From Sphingobacteriaceae bacterium (GTDB taxonomy: Bacteria > Bacteroidota > Bacteroidia > Sphingobacteriales > Sphingobacteriaceae): DNA of 64,000 nucleotides. The DNA lies in assembly GCA_017745075.1 (NCBI GenBank), contig JAGIAD010000007.1:126841-190840 (forward strand), given 5' to 3'. The stretch's first letter is position 1. Each line of letters begins with the position of its first letter. Position numbers and translations under genes: made by a program. Positions 19,818 to 29,415 of this stretch are shown piece by piece. The notes under the pieces were generated by a model that made no database searches, was not told the origin of the DNA, and saw only the letters and a program-made list of their open reading frames with translations.

Positions 19818-19847
19818 AAAAAAAAATCCCGACCAACGGCCGGGACT
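19818..19847 (-). terminator. Intrinsic terminator of the histone H1-like gene
   Basis: Read on the minus strand, GTCCCGGCC pairs with the GGTCGGGA side and is followed by a run of eight or more T. It lies about 30 bp after the stop of the histone H1-like gene. Confidence 0.75.
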
Positions 19848-19874
19848 TTCGTATTTTCCCAAAACAGCTAAAAA

Positions 19875-20054
19875 TTATTTTGCACTATTTTTCTTTTCAG
19901 TAACCTCAGTTCTGATTTCCTGAGCTAAAACTTTAAGGTCCTGCATGGCTTTACGTACACGGGTACCGGCAGCTGCATTGCCACCATCATAAAACTTTGC
20001 GGCATCTGCTTCGATTGCAGAAACCAATTCTTTTACTTTTTCGAACTTTTCCAT
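19875..20054 (-). CDS. Histone H1-like DNA-binding protein
   Basis: A 59-residue protein starting MEKFEKVKELVSAIEADAAK, followed by FYDGGNAAAGTRVRKAMQDL and ending EVTEKKNSAK. It matches the short histone H1-like (Hc1-type) proteins of Bacteroidota, which bind DNA and may help pack the nucleoid. The GNAAAGTRVRKAMQ block is the hallmark. It is single-gene, has its own terminator, and is an ordinary core gene, so it marks conserved chromosome between the accessory stretches on both sides. Confidence 0.85.
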   Translation of the reverse strand: MEKFEKVKELVSAIEADAAKFYDGGNAAAGTRVRKAMQDLKVLAQEIRTEVTEKKNSAK

Positions 20055-20330
20055 AATTGTCTTTTTTGCCGGTTAAAAGTAACCGGGGATTCATAAATTT
20101 TAAATTCGTTTACAAAAAACGAGCCGCGAAAATACAAAAACCGCTTAAATGCCCAAACCCTGGCCAGCGGAAAGCGCTTTATCCCTTGATTTTATTACAG
20201 CCTTAGTTAAAGCAGGCTCTTTCAAAAACTGCTCTCTTTTTTCCGGTTTACCATTTGTAGCAAACATGTTCAACTGCGAATAGCGTGGCACTGCCTCGAC
20301 ATGCAGCTTGACCTGCTCACCGTTTTTCTC

Positions 20331-20375
20331 TACCCCGGAAGGGATTCGAACCCCTGACCTACGGTTTAGAAAACC
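20331..20375 (-). pseudogene. 3' fragment of a tRNA-Arg(TCT) gene
   Basis: On the minus strand the sequence contains an anticodon loop TTTCTAA (anticodon TCT), its 3' stem ACCGT, a variable loop AGGTC, a complete T-arm (AGGGGTTCGAATCCCTT) and the acceptor end CCGGGGTA. No D-arm or matching 5' acceptor strand ACCCCGG is found upstream, so only the 3' half, about 45 nt, is present. Integrative elements that target tRNA 3' ends leave such fragments at the distal attachment site. An 80-codon minus frame here (20145-20384) is an artefact of reading through the fragment. Confidence 0.75.
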
Positions 20376-20985
20376 AATGGTCAAATAAATCCCTGATTAT
20401 CTTAATCCCCCCTCTCTTTGGATAATCTATTCAATTGATTTGCGACGGCATCTCTCACAAGCTTGAACGCTAAGGAATTGATCAAACCTCCACAACCGCG
20501 TGTAGACATGGAATAAAAACTAATGATATACAAAGCAAATATCCATGATTATTATCTACAACAAATTCCCAAACCATCGCTCCACCTATCTCATAATCAA
20601 ACCGTAATCCAAAGCGCGTGAGCGGTTGCAGCGGCATCCTCCCGCAGGGAGATAAAGCGGAAAACGCGACCCTTCAGGGGCACGCAAAAAAAATAAACAA
20701 GTCTTCCAAAAGCAAAAAACCTTAACACCACACCTAAAACAAAAACAACCCTACATTTAACCAACCATACCACGCTTACCGTAGCCCTAAGCCTTCCCCT
20801 AAAGTTTAAAACTACCTTACAGCTTTCGAAGATCAACGCCTTCATACCGCAGCAACTCCCCACCATTAAAACAAACCAAGTTCCGCCCATTGATCAACCG
20901 TACCAACACCTCCCAGAGCAATAAAACCTCAAAGAAAAACAGGCACCTTCATCCCTATTTTGTTTTTGCTATTTTAGCCGCGCCC
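20376..20985. other. Gap with no supported gene
   Basis: About 0.6 kb. The part from 20600 to 20700 is locally GC-rich (GCAGCGGCATCCTCCCGCAG) and resembles a dispersed intergenic repeat rather than a gene. The 97-codon minus frame at 20597-20890 is Val/Cys/Phe-rich and not protein-like. Confidence 0.45.
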
Positions 20986-21246
20986 ATGATCAAACCATCA
21001 CACTACCAAATAGAAAACCTGCTCATCCATCCTTTCAGGCCCGAAGACCTGGAAAAGTTCGAAAAGCTAACCATGGATGTTTTTACCATTTTATCCAATG
21101 ACCATACCCTCACATTTATCCCGAATAACGGCATTAAACGATCATACACCAAAATATTCAGCAGTTCAGGCTATCCTTTGACCTACCTGATGATCACCAC
21201 CCACCCTGATGTAGCCTTTGTCCCATTGCCTGTACGTATGGTATAG
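20986..21246 (+). pseudogene. Truncated GNAT-like acetyltransferase fragment
   Basis: From ATG 20986 the frame reads MIKPSHYQIENLLIHPFRPE, DLEKFEKLTMDVFTILSNDH, TLTFIPN. It resembles the N-terminal strand and first helix of GNAT acetyltransferases, where L-x-x-R-P-x-x-x-x-D is usual. The similarity breaks near 21130 and the frame then runs into the antisense of the next gene's 3' end. The acetyl-CoA binding motif is missing. Confidence 0.45.
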
Positions 21247-24200
21247 AAATAGGTACCCACCGGCAGATCGCTCCCATTATAGGTACCGTCCCAGGGTGTC
21301 TGATAACCAACAGAGGAAAATACCCTGTTTCCGCCCCGGTTAAAAACCTCAACCCGGCAATTTGGGTACAGGCCGATATTTTTGATATTCCATTGGTCAT
21401 TCACTCCATCCCCGTTTGGAGAAAAAGCCGTTGGAGCCTCAAACGCTATGCTTCCTGGGATCACTGTTAATATTCCCTGCACGTAATCAATCTCGTAATT
21501 AAGGGAAGAGCCCCCCGAAACCGAGATCACATAGTCACCAGGTACAGAGGCAGGCCCCGCGTTAGTGCCTGCCACCGGCATTCCCATCAAATCCACCGGT
21601 CCCTCCTGATTGACAAAACCGCTGTATAGCAGGGTGAATTCCGGATTGACCTGCCCATATCCCCTCACCTTATCCTCCGCCTTTATCCTAAGCTTTGCCT
21701 TTTCAACATCAACATCGCCAGGGATAAAGTCCATAGCATAATTTCCAGCAACAAGGCTTCCTTGAACTGAAACGGGAACTGCCGCCTTGCTGTATTTTCC
21801 AACAGGATCTTTTGGGCGTAAGCCGGTAGTGATGTCCAGCTCAACAGTTTCGATACGGTCTCCGTTTTTCAGTCCGGTGGCAGTAAAATTTTTGGTAGAC
21901 AATGAACTGGGAAGAGATTGGCCATAAACTTTTTGTACAGCGACCGCTGTCAGTATAAGCGGGGCCGGCAGGACATGGCCAATAAGTCCGGCAAGGGATG
22001 CTGCACCGGCTTCCGGCGAAACACCACTGATCTGCCCCTGATAGTCACCTACATCGGCGGAAGCCCCCAGACGGATATACAACACGCTTTTCCCCTCCGG
22101 TCCAACCGCAACATCCAGTTCCCTTGTAAAGGCTGTATTATCCTCGCTGATCTCATAACCTTCCGGTGCAACCAGGCGGACAGCTGATGAGAGTCTTTTT
22201 CCGGAAAGGCTGAATACCGCTGCAGCCGAGGGTGTGCCATAAACCGTACCCAGTACCGGAATATTCCCTTCAAGCGTTAACGATGGAGCAGCGGGGTTTA
22301 CCGTAAGTCTAAAAACAACTGCATCCCCTTCACATCCCGCTCCTGTGGTAGTTAAGGGAACAGCCCTCAACGTTGCGGTTACCGGGAGCTGTCCACTGTT
22401 CAGCGGGAAAAAGGACGCAATATCGCCAGTGCCGCTGGCAGCCAACCCGATATCGGGTCTATCATTTGTCCAGACAACACGTCCATAACTGCCGCCGAAG
22501 ATAATGGCGCTGGTTGGCCTGCCCTCAACTACCTCTATATCCGCTATCCTGTCCAATCGCGGCATTGCCATCACCGTTGCACGAACCGCTACCCTCCGGG
22601 TTTCAGCCCCGGCAGATTCTATCAGCACCTCTCCGATGATTTCACCTCCTGGGGCATCGGCAGCCGACCTTACATAAATGTCCGCATCCCTGATCGGACC
22701 ATTCTGATGAGTTAATAACATGGTTTTCCCAAAACCAGAAACAGGGTCCCCAGAAAGTTCAAAGCCAGGAGGTGCCTTCAACGACAGTGGTGCAAAAAGA
22801 TTTTCGCTGCCAAGGGTAAAATGCAATAAACTAGGTGACAGTGATGCACTCCCTTGACAGGAGAGAATGCTACCGCTTAGGGCCGAAACCGTAATTACCG
22901 GAAGCTCATCGACAGTTCCATCCGGGATGGAAAGTGATGAAGAAGCACCCCCATCGCTGACCGCACTGACCTCCCCTTTAAATATTCCCGCGGCATTATC
23001 TGCCCTAAGCCTGATATAAATAGTAACCGGCCCGGTTAAATCACCGGCTGGGAGTGTAAGCTTATCACTAAAAGCAATATTGTCCCTGCTAAGTTCAAAC
23101 CCTATCGGCGCGGAAACCGTTACATCGGTGCTAATGCCACTTGCCAAAACACTCACCGAGGTTGCTTCCGAAGGAGTTCCCCTTCGCGTATGCAGTGCTA
23201 TCGGATCCCCGCTGATCACCAGGCTTCCGGCACCCGATGGATTGACCGTAATCTTGAAATTTACAATACCGGTATTACAGGTAAGCCCGCCCAAAATAAA
23301 ATTTCCGTGGGCACTGGACCAAACACCTGCACCCGTACTCGACACCAGTTCATTGGTAATGGTATTGATTACGGAAACGTCTCCGCTAGAGGTATTGACC
23401 ACATATAGCCAGTTCCCATCGGCGCTTACGCGGGAGCCATTCGGATAGCTTCCCACCTTCACGCGCTTGACCAGTGAATAATCCTTAGTATCATATATTT
23501 CCACACGGTCCAGCGCAAAAATCGATGCATAGATACGGCTGCCGTCCGGACTGACAGAAAGACCGGAAACTGTTGGGGTAAGTATGGAACTGATTAGCGT
23601 ACCCGTTGCGATATCGACAATGTTGATTCCTCTTGAAAAACCGACATAAAGCCTTTTTCCGTCAGGGCTGCAGACCAGAGCATTGGGTTTCCTACCCGCC
23701 CCATCTGTAAGAGTCCCGTAAACAACGTTCTCCGCTGTATTGATCATAGAAACGGAATTGCCATCTTCATTGGAAACGAAGAGCGTAGCTCCATCGGTAC
23801 TAAGTGCCATATACGTCGGTCCTGCCCCTACCGGTACCGTAGCAATAAGTGTCCGGGTTAGCGTATTGACCACATAAACCGCGTTGGAGTTATGGCTCAA
23901 CAGGTAGACCCGGCTCCCGTCCGCATTCGAAACCATTCTTGTGGGCTGTCCCGGAAGGGGGATTCTGGTTGGCCTTGCAAAACTTGCAGCCACCTTGAGG
24001 TTGAGTACAGGGGAGTTCGCGTTGAGGTAATAAAGGATTTCCCCATCCGGGCTGAACAGTACATCTATAGGCTCATTTCCCAGTCCGACAAGAAATGTAG
24101 TTTTATTGGTTGCCAGATTAATAAGCGCGAAAGTGTTACTGACCGCTCCGGTGACAAAGGCCTGACCAGAGGAGAAGGGTATGGCTTTTATCGAGGCAGT

Positions 24201-24776
24201 TGCCGGGATGCTGCCATTATTGACCGCTGCAAAGGAAGGTATCGGGCCAAACCCGCTAGCCGGAAGTCCCACGCCAGGGTTATCATTCACCCAATAATAG
24301 TTATTCCCGGCAAGATCGACCGCCTTTGTAGGAGCGCCGTTGACAACAATCTGATCGGGAATAGAGGGAATAATTCCCCTGATCGCCGCGGTAAGTTTCA
24401 CTATCTTTGTCTCTGCCCTAGCTGAAGATGCAGTTACCGTTCCCGCTATCATCCCTGCAGGGGCGTCAGCAGATGAGCGGACATACAATATGGTTTCATT
24501 TACTGTTCCTCCAATAGCCTCAACGGTTAGACTGCCTGAATAAGCTGTTTTAAGATTTCTTGAAATCTCAAAGCCTGGGGATGCCGAGAGCATAATCCCT
24601 GAACGGAGATTATTTCCGGACAGATTTAGCCTGAGCACAGCAGGCGACTGCGAAACACTGCCCTGACAGGCAAAAATGTCATGGTAAGAAGTATACAGTT
24701 CAATACTCTGCCCAAAGGTACCTGTAGTGAGAAAAACGGCCAGTAGAAATAAAAAGAATGCCTTTAAAGGTTTCAT
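21183..24776 (-). CDS. Giant T9SS-secreted beta-propeller protein with CHU_C sorting domain
   Basis: This 1197-residue protein has a signal peptide ending GTFGQS. YVTN/NHL-like beta-propeller repeats cover about residues 195-500 (repeated blocks such as SPDGSRIYASIFALDRVEIY and LSTDGATLFVSNEDGNSVSM). At least three Ig-like modules carry ILYVRSSADAPAG or equivalents, at about 30-125, 540-610 and 630-740. Two MBG-like domains follow at about 950-1105 (QKVYGQSLPS, KVRGYGQVNPEFTL). The C-terminal type B sorting domain is at about 1110-1197 (FSPNGDGVNDQWNIKNIGLY). It is probably a cell-surface adhesin or a glycan- or protein-binding scaffold. Its GC content is visibly higher than in the surrounding genes. 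There is no PorP/SprF gene beside it. Confidence 0.9.
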   Translation of the reverse strand: MKPLKAFFLFLLAVFLTTGTFGQSIELYTSYHDIFACQGSVSQSPAVLRLNLSGNNLRSGIMLSASPGFEISRNLKTAYSGSLTVEAIGGTVNETILYVRSSADAPAGMIAGTVTASSARAETKIVKLTAAIRGIIPSIPDQIVVNGAPTKAVDLAGNNYYWVNDNPGVGLPASGFGPIPSFAAVNNGSIPATASIKAIPFSSGQAFVTGAVSNTFALINLATNKTTFLVGLGNEPIDVLFSPDGEILYYLNANSPVLNLKVAASFARPTRIPLPGQPTRMVSNADGSRVYLLSHNSNAVYVVNTLTRTLIATVPVGAGPTYMALSTDGATLFVSNEDGNSVSMINTAENVVYGTLTDGAGRKPNALVCSPDGKRLYVGFSRGINIVDIATGTLISSILTPTVSGLSVSPDGSRIYASIFALDRVEIYDTKDYSLVKRVKVGSYPNGSRVSADGNWLYVVNTSSGDVSVINTITNELVSSTGAGVWSSAHGNFILGGLTCNTGIVNFKITVNPSGAGSLVISGDPIALHTRRGTPSEATSVSVLASGISTDVTVSAPIGFELSRDNIAFSDKLTLPAGDLTGPVTIYIRLRADNAAGIFKGEVSAVSDGGASSSLSIPDGTVDELPVITVSALSGSILSCQGSASLSPSLLHFTLGSENLFAPLSLKAPPGFELSGDPVSGFGKTMLLTHQNGPIRDADIYVRSAADAPGGEIIGEVLIESAGAETRRVAVRATVMAMPRLDRIADIEVVEGRPTSAIIFGGSYGRVVWTNDRPDIGLAASGTGDIASFFPLNSGQLPVTATLRAVPLTTTGAGCEGDAVVFRLTVNPAAPSLTLEGNIPVLGTVYGTPSAAAVFSLSGKRLSSAVRLVAPEGYEISEDNTAFTRELDVAVGPEGKSVLYIRLGASADVGDYQGQISGVSPEAGAASLAGLIGHVLPAPLILTAVAVQKVYGQSLPSSLSTKNFTATGLKNGDRIETVELDITTGLRPKDPVGKYSKAAVPVSVQGSLVAGNYAMDFIPGDVDVEKAKLRIKAEDKVRGYGQVNPEFTLLYSGFVNQEGPVDLMGMPVAGTNAGPASVPGDYVISVSGGSSLNYEIDYVQGILTVIPGSIAFEAPTAFSPNGDGVNDQWNIKNIGLYPNCRVEVFNRGGNRVFSSVGYQTPWDGTYNGSDLPVGTYFYTIRTGNGTKATSGWVVIIR

Positions 24777-25551
24777 AATAGATGAGAGCTGAAAATTCCC
24801 TGCAAAGATAAACTAATTTATCAATAGCACCCACAAAACTTAGGTATGAAGAGATTCACCTTCTGGTTTCCGAAAAGGCCGGCGGGTTAAGTACAGCAGG
24901 ATCCGGTATAATTGAATGAATCCAAAGGAAAGATAGCTGCTTAGGTAGTCAATAAAATTAGTGTGCCCGTATGCCCGGCATATATTTTAGTTTACGATCA
25001 CAGATTTGAACCTCTTTCCCCGTCCCTGACCCTCTTTTGATCCCCTGCATATTCGCTGATTTTTTCGTGGTTAATGTTTCTGATTGCCGACCTGACTACA
25101 GAATCCAGCCGCCTACTTTCAGAATATGCGAGACATTCGCGTATCAGGGCTCTATTATGGGTTCTTTTTCCGCTGGTTAGCTCTATGTGATGATTTTAAA
25201 AACCAAAAAGGTCATGAAAATGCGAGAACACCAACCACCAACTCCAAGGGTGCATTCATTGCAAACATTTCAAAGAAGGAGGATTAAAGACATCCCCCTT
25301 CTTTCAATACCATAGGCTTCCGACAGCGTGGTAAACACTAAAAAGCTGAAATGACGGGTTAATAAATAAACGGTTATTTCTCCCGTAAAATCTTAAAATC
25401 ATCTTTATTGCTACATTTTTTTATGTCAACAACAGCTTTTTTATGTGAACAACCTATACCACTACACGAACTACTTCAAAAACAGCTACGAATTGCTAAT
25501 TAAAAATACATTTTTTATATTAGCCATATACCCTGCCGAAACTTAAGCCTT
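24777..25551. other. Gap with possible coding remnant
   Basis: About 0.78 kb. On the minus strand around 25006-25195 an open frame without a start reads HIELTSGKRTHNRALIRECL then AYSESRRLDSVVRSAIRNIN and stops. It is charged and protein-like but unrecognised and could be a gene remnant. Otherwise nothing was found. Confidence 0.35.
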
Positions 25552-26283
25552 ATGGAAAAGAAATGCATGATCATTGATGATGAAGCTTACGCACAGACCC
25601 AGCTCGAAGAACTGATCGCAATAACGCCAGGGGTAGTCCACGAAAGGAGTTTTGATGATGCTTTCGAGGCCCTAACCTACCTTCACGAGCACAACCACAT
25701 TGATATCGTCTTTCTCGATATTGAAATGCCGAAAATCAGTGGCATCGAGGCTGCAAAACTGCTTCGGCCTTACTGCGATTTTTTGCTATTCGTTACCGGC
25801 CATCCCGAATACGGAGCAGAAAGTTTTGAAATCGGCATGGATGGATACTTAGTTAAACCGGTAAGCGAAGTTAAATTTATTCAACAGGTCCAGCGGCTGC
25901 TGGAAGCGAAATCGCAAAAACCGTCCCTAAAAACACCCGACGGCTTTCTGCTCGTAAAAGGAGGATCAAAGCACAAATATGTCAGTATACCGCTTGATAA
26001 AATTTTATTCATCAAATCGATGTCGAACTATGTACAGATTTTCTTAACGGATCAAGAACACTTAACCTATCACACATTGAAGCATATAGAAGAAGCGGTA
26101 CAGGAACGGACGGAATTTTTGAGGATAAACAGGTCTGAAATCATATCCTTTAATCATGTCAAACAGGTGGATGGATACCGGATCCTGCTCACCAACGGAG
26201 AAAGATTTACGGTAAGCAGAAGTTATAAAAACAAATTTAACGAATTTTTACGCAACCGGTTACCCGGTCCGGGCATCAGATAA
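25552..26283 (+). CDS. LytTR-family response regulator
   Basis: This 243-residue protein has a receiver domain at about 3-120 (MIIDDEAYAQ; phospho-acceptor Asp56 in VFLDIEMP; Lys near 103 in YLVKPVSEVKF). A LytTR DNA-binding domain covers about 135-240 (KILFIKSMSNYVQIFLTDQE, FLRINRSEIISFNHVKQVDG). It should bind promoter DNA after phosphorylation by a LytS-type kinase. No kinase gene is adjacent, so it is an orphan here. It lies between two large surface-protein genes of similar base composition and might control them; this is inference. Confidence 0.92.
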   Translation: MEKKCMIIDDEAYAQTQLEELIAITPGVVHERSFDDAFEALTYLHEHNHIDIVFLDIEMPKISGIEAAKLLRPYCDFLLFVTGHPEYGAESFEIGMDGYLVKPVSEVKFIQQVQRLLEAKSQKPSLKTPDGFLLVKGGSKHKYVSIPLDKILFIKSMSNYVQIFLTDQEHLTYHTLKHIEEAVQERTEFLRINRSEIISFNHVKQVDGYRILLTNGERFTVSRSYKNKFNEFLRNRLPGPGIR

Positions 26284-26390
26284 ACCGAAGGCCATCTTTT
26301 GAAAAACGAAAAATTGACCTCTGCAGCAAAACAAGTGGCCAATTTGGAATACCCCAAATAGCCTGCAAAAAACAAAAACTACTTGTTTTT

Positions 26391-26831
26391 ATGCCAGGGC
26401 ATATCCAATTTAAGAAACCAACCCATATGAACCAGAACCCCATTGTACTGTACATTGATGCCGACAACAATCACAGCTTTCTAAGCTACACACAAAATCC
26501 AGGTAAGATTTCCAAAAACATCAAGCATTTTGGAGAAGAATATGCTCAAGATATAGAGATACGAAAATCCGTATACACCGAGGATGTAGTCAGTATAAAC
26601 ATTGTCGGAAAATACATCTGCATTTTACATACCAATACAGATTCCCAAAGGATGCTGCTTTTTGATGCTATGGCTATTCCGGATGTGGATATGGTGGAGA
26701 CTTTTTTATCCAGATTATTCAATAGTGCCTTAGCTGATGACTTCTTGTATAAACTTGAATACCTAAAGTCTCATTCTTCGCGATCTTTTTATCCGGTTGT
26801 ATTAAGCACTGATCTCCCTTCTCCGGCATAA
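26391..26831 (+). CDS. Hypothetical protein
   Basis: The frame is 146 residues from ATG 26391; Met13 at 26427 (MNQNPIVLYIDADNNHSFLS) is an equally good start. It looks like a soluble alpha/beta protein with a helical C-terminus (DMVETFLSRLFNSALADDFL). There is no family I recognise, no signal peptide and no membrane segment. It is encoded 107 bp after the LytTR regulator in the same direction and might be a partner. Confidence 0.5.
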   Translation: MPGHIQFKKPTHMNQNPIVLYIDADNNHSFLSYTQNPGKISKNIKHFGEEYAQDIEIRKSVYTEDVVSINIVGKYICILHTNTDSQRMLLFDAMAIPDVDMVETFLSRLFNSALADDFLYKLEYLKSHSSRSFYPVVLSTDLPSPA

Positions 26832-27006
26832 AATCTCCCATCAGTTCCATATTACCCGTTTCACGCTTTTACCCTGGGCCTACAAAAAATCCGGCCCTGA
26901 AAAAAGCGCTGCCCACCATCCGGTATTTGGTCTCGCATCCGCAAAACAGTTGTTCGTTGAAAAGCCACACCGTTTTGTAATGCTGCCAGAATGATTATCT
27001 TCGTGC

Positions 27007-28440
27007 ATGCCAACCAAACGCCCTCATCCTTTTCGCATAAACCTGCTTTTGACCACATTTTTTCTACTATCGGTTTTATATATCACTGCCTGTAAAAAAA
27101 ATAAACCCGAGCCTGTCCCCCCTACTCCGGAAAAAATCTTTCCAAAAGCCTTTACCGTAACGGTAAAGGACCGGGAGGCTGATCGTGTCACCTTGAGCTG
27201 GCCCTACGAGCCCGGTGCAATACTCACCTACGATATAGAACTGGAAGGCAAGCTCCTCGCGACAGGCCTGAACCAGTTCGAATTCGACCTCAAAGATCTG
27301 GTGGCATCCAGGGCCTACACCGGTAAAGTAACCGCACACAACCCGGATGGCAATACCACCTCCTCCACATTTGATATCCAGCTATTGAACCAGGAAATCT
27401 ATATGACCAACATTGTCGATTATAATTGGGCCAAAACCACCTATGACGGATCGGGCAAGCTCTACTGGAAGATTTACAAGGGAAAGTTACTGGGTATCCC
27501 AGCCATATCCGGCGATACCATTTTTATGGGCGGTAGTACTACCGCAATAGCGGTAAACCGCCTCACAGGGACACTGATCTGGAGCCGGACTGCATCCACC
27601 CCGGATAACATCGCCCTGTTATCCTACAATGGAAAACTCGTACTGCCCGGGGAAAGCAAGATCGATATTATCAGTTCCGCCACCGGATCGACCCTATGGA
27701 CGCTGAACCTCCCTGAATATACCGAGCCTTTTATCAGCAAAGGCATCTTATATACCTCAAATGACCAGACGGTGTATGCCTATGACCTCCAAACCGGAGC
27801 GAAAAAATGGGAATTCCAGTCCGGTGGCAAGGCTGCCTGCCCCCTAGTGAATGAAGGCACACTTTATTTTATAGGAGATGAAGGCAATTTTTATGCGCTC
27901 CATGCTGCCGATGGCACATTAAAATGGAAAAGCCCCTTCAGTGGATCCATCCCGGTGTGGACGCACCGCTCACCACGCCCCTGCATAATGGGTAACAATG
28001 TATATTTCTCGTTTGCCAGGAATATCTATGATGCAGGGGGAACCAGGTTCACCGTCAGGGCGGTGGACAAAAGTAACGGTGAAACCCTGTGGAGCCGCGT
28101 GATGGGCGAATATCTTTACGCGCTGAGGATAACGCCCAGTACCCGCCTGGGACTCTGCGTCGGTGCCGACAGGTTATACCATATGGATCCCTTAACCGGG
28201 AAAGACCTGCTGCACAGCGGTGCGTTTCCCAGCGATTCCTATTTTAATGTGGTGGATAACCAGGTTTTCTATACCTACATATTCAGCAGGAGGTTCCTTG
28301 CCCTGGCTACCTATCGCGAAAAAGAACAGGGAAACATATTCGTGATGCCCAACGGCGATGACTGGTGGCAGATACCCGTGGTCGTAAAAAACGGGAAGGC
28401 CTATTACCCTGCAGAATGTGCGATGAACATGATGGAATAA
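27007..28440 (+). CDS. PQQ-like beta-propeller lipoprotein
   Basis: This 477-residue protein has a lipoprotein signal (FFLLSVLYITAC, Cys29), a fibronectin type III-like domain at about 45-125 (DRVTLSWPYEPGAILTYDIE) and PQQ-like propeller repeats from about 150 to the end. Typical blades are TTAIAVNRLTGTLIWSRTAS, VYAYDLQTGAKKWEFQSGG and FYALHAADGTLKWKS. Such proteins scaffold or bind partners; it is not a quinoprotein enzyme as far as can be seen. The lipid anchor puts it in the inner or outer membrane. GC content is high, like the T9SS protein at 21-25 kb. Confidence 0.88.
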   Translation: MPTKRPHPFRINLLLTTFFLLSVLYITACKKNKPEPVPPTPEKIFPKAFTVTVKDREADRVTLSWPYEPGAILTYDIELEGKLLATGLNQFEFDLKDLVASRAYTGKVTAHNPDGNTTSSTFDIQLLNQEIYMTNIVDYNWAKTTYDGSGKLYWKIYKGKLLGIPAISGDTIFMGGSTTAIAVNRLTGTLIWSRTASTPDNIALLSYNGKLVLPGESKIDIISSATGSTLWTLNLPEYTEPFISKGILYTSNDQTVYAYDLQTGAKKWEFQSGGKAACPLVNEGTLYFIGDEGNFYALHAADGTLKWKSPFSGSIPVWTHRSPRPCIMGNNVYFSFARNIYDAGGTRFTVRAVDKSNGETLWSRVMGEYLYALRITPSTRLGLCVGADRLYHMDPLTGKDLLHSGAFPSDSYFNVVDNQVFYTYIFSRRFLALATYREKEQGNIFVMPNGDDWWQIPVVVKNGKAYYPAECAMNMME

Positions 28441-28455
28441 TTTTATTTTTTTATT

Positions 28456-29415
28456 CTATTTGTGTTCACATCGTAGTCTTTCAGTTACTTTAAATATCTT
28501 TTCAGTTTCAGCAGGTCTTGAATAATCGTAACGGTAAAGTTTCTCCACAATGCAATTACATTTGTCTTTTAACAAAGAAACACTGATTATTTTTGATTCG
28601 CCTGACCAATTGGAATAGCTGATATGCTGAACTGTAAAACCTCTCGACTTTAGTTTTTCTACAATTTCAATGCTTTTATTTTGATCTTCTTTATACGATA
28701 GCAAACTGCCATAAATATCTTCAAACGCTGTGGGTTCATATCCGCAGAAATCTTGTCTATCAAAGTCAAAGGTCTTGATACTTGTTTTTTTAAAATCATC
28801 TTCATTAATAATACCAGACTCATAATGGTAATTTTTGTCTTTACCTTGAAAAGGACTTGTGATTTTAAAAGTTTCTACATCTGCCCCGTATAGAATTTGA
28901 TTGTTATTAATGATATTTTTTTTTGTCTTTCCCCAATTATCGTCAATAGGGACAAATTCATTTAAATCGTCAATATTTATAGCCGCTCCACCGTGAATTA
29001 AAAAATGATCCGCCTTTGACCAGGGATATTTAATCAATTTTATTTTGTCCGGATTAATACCTTTAATTGCACAATCGTTTATGTTGTTATAAAAACCAAA
29101 AAAATAAGCCGAATCCTTATCACGGAAAATATAGTTTCCAATAAATTCAAAAGTGTTCGGATCAATATTTTTTATAAGTGTTCCGTCTATAAACAAGTGA
29201 TTTTTGTCCCTGCCAAACTCAAAGTCACAACCGCAGTCAAAAGTTAATTCTCTAAAAGTCTTTGCATCTGCTTGTTCAATTAGTCGCTTATTTTGCCCGC
29301 TTCCCTCATTCCAGGATTCATAGTAAACTTGGCCTCCTTCAATCTTATAGCCAGGTCTGCAACCTGTTAAAATTGAAATTATTAAAACTAAAATCGTTAC
29401 TTGTCTTACTGTCAT
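28456..29415 (-). CDS. DKNYY-family lipoprotein
   Basis: This 319-residue protein has a lipobox (ISILTGC, Cys19) and DKNYY-type repeats in which a residue name is followed by a stored-parameter phrase: FGRDKNHLFIDGTLIKNIDP, FRDKDSAYFFGF, GKDKNYHYESG. DKNYY proteins are often immunity or surface proteins with unknown partners. The C-terminal 80 residues (YRYDYSRPAETEKIFKVTER) are a separate small domain. It ends convergently 15 bp from the PQQ-lipoprotein stop and is AT-rich, unlike that neighbour. Confidence 0.8.
   Translation of the reverse strand: MTVRQVTILVLIISILTGCRPGYKIEGGQVYYESWNEGSGQNKRLIEQADAKTFRELTFDCGCDFEFGRDKNHLFIDGTLIKNIDPNTFEFIGNYIFRDKDSAYFFGFYNNINDCAIKGINPDKIKLIKYPWSKADHFLIHGGAAINIDDLNEFVPIDDNWGKTKKNIINNNQILYGADVETFKITSPFQGKDKNYHYESGIINEDDFKKTSIKTFDFDRQDFCGYEPTAFEDIYGSLLSYKEDQNKSIEIVEKLKSRGFTVQHISYSNWSGESKIISVSLLKDKCNCIVEKLYRYDYSRPAETEKIFKVTERLRCEHK

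Noticed and set aside
19458..19862. 134-codon minus ORF
   Set aside because: It overlaps the plus-strand ORF at 19371 and runs across the terminator of the histone H1-like gene; its composition is not protein-like.
20145..20384. 80-codon minus ORF beginning MTIGFLNRRSGVRIPSG
   Set aside because: Its first 17 residues are the antisense-type read-through of the tRNA fragment at 20331-20375; the rest shows no family.
20597..20890. 97-codon minus ORF rich in Val, Phe and Cys
   Set aside because: Low complexity, no family, no start context; probably a chance frame in a locally GC-rich repeat.
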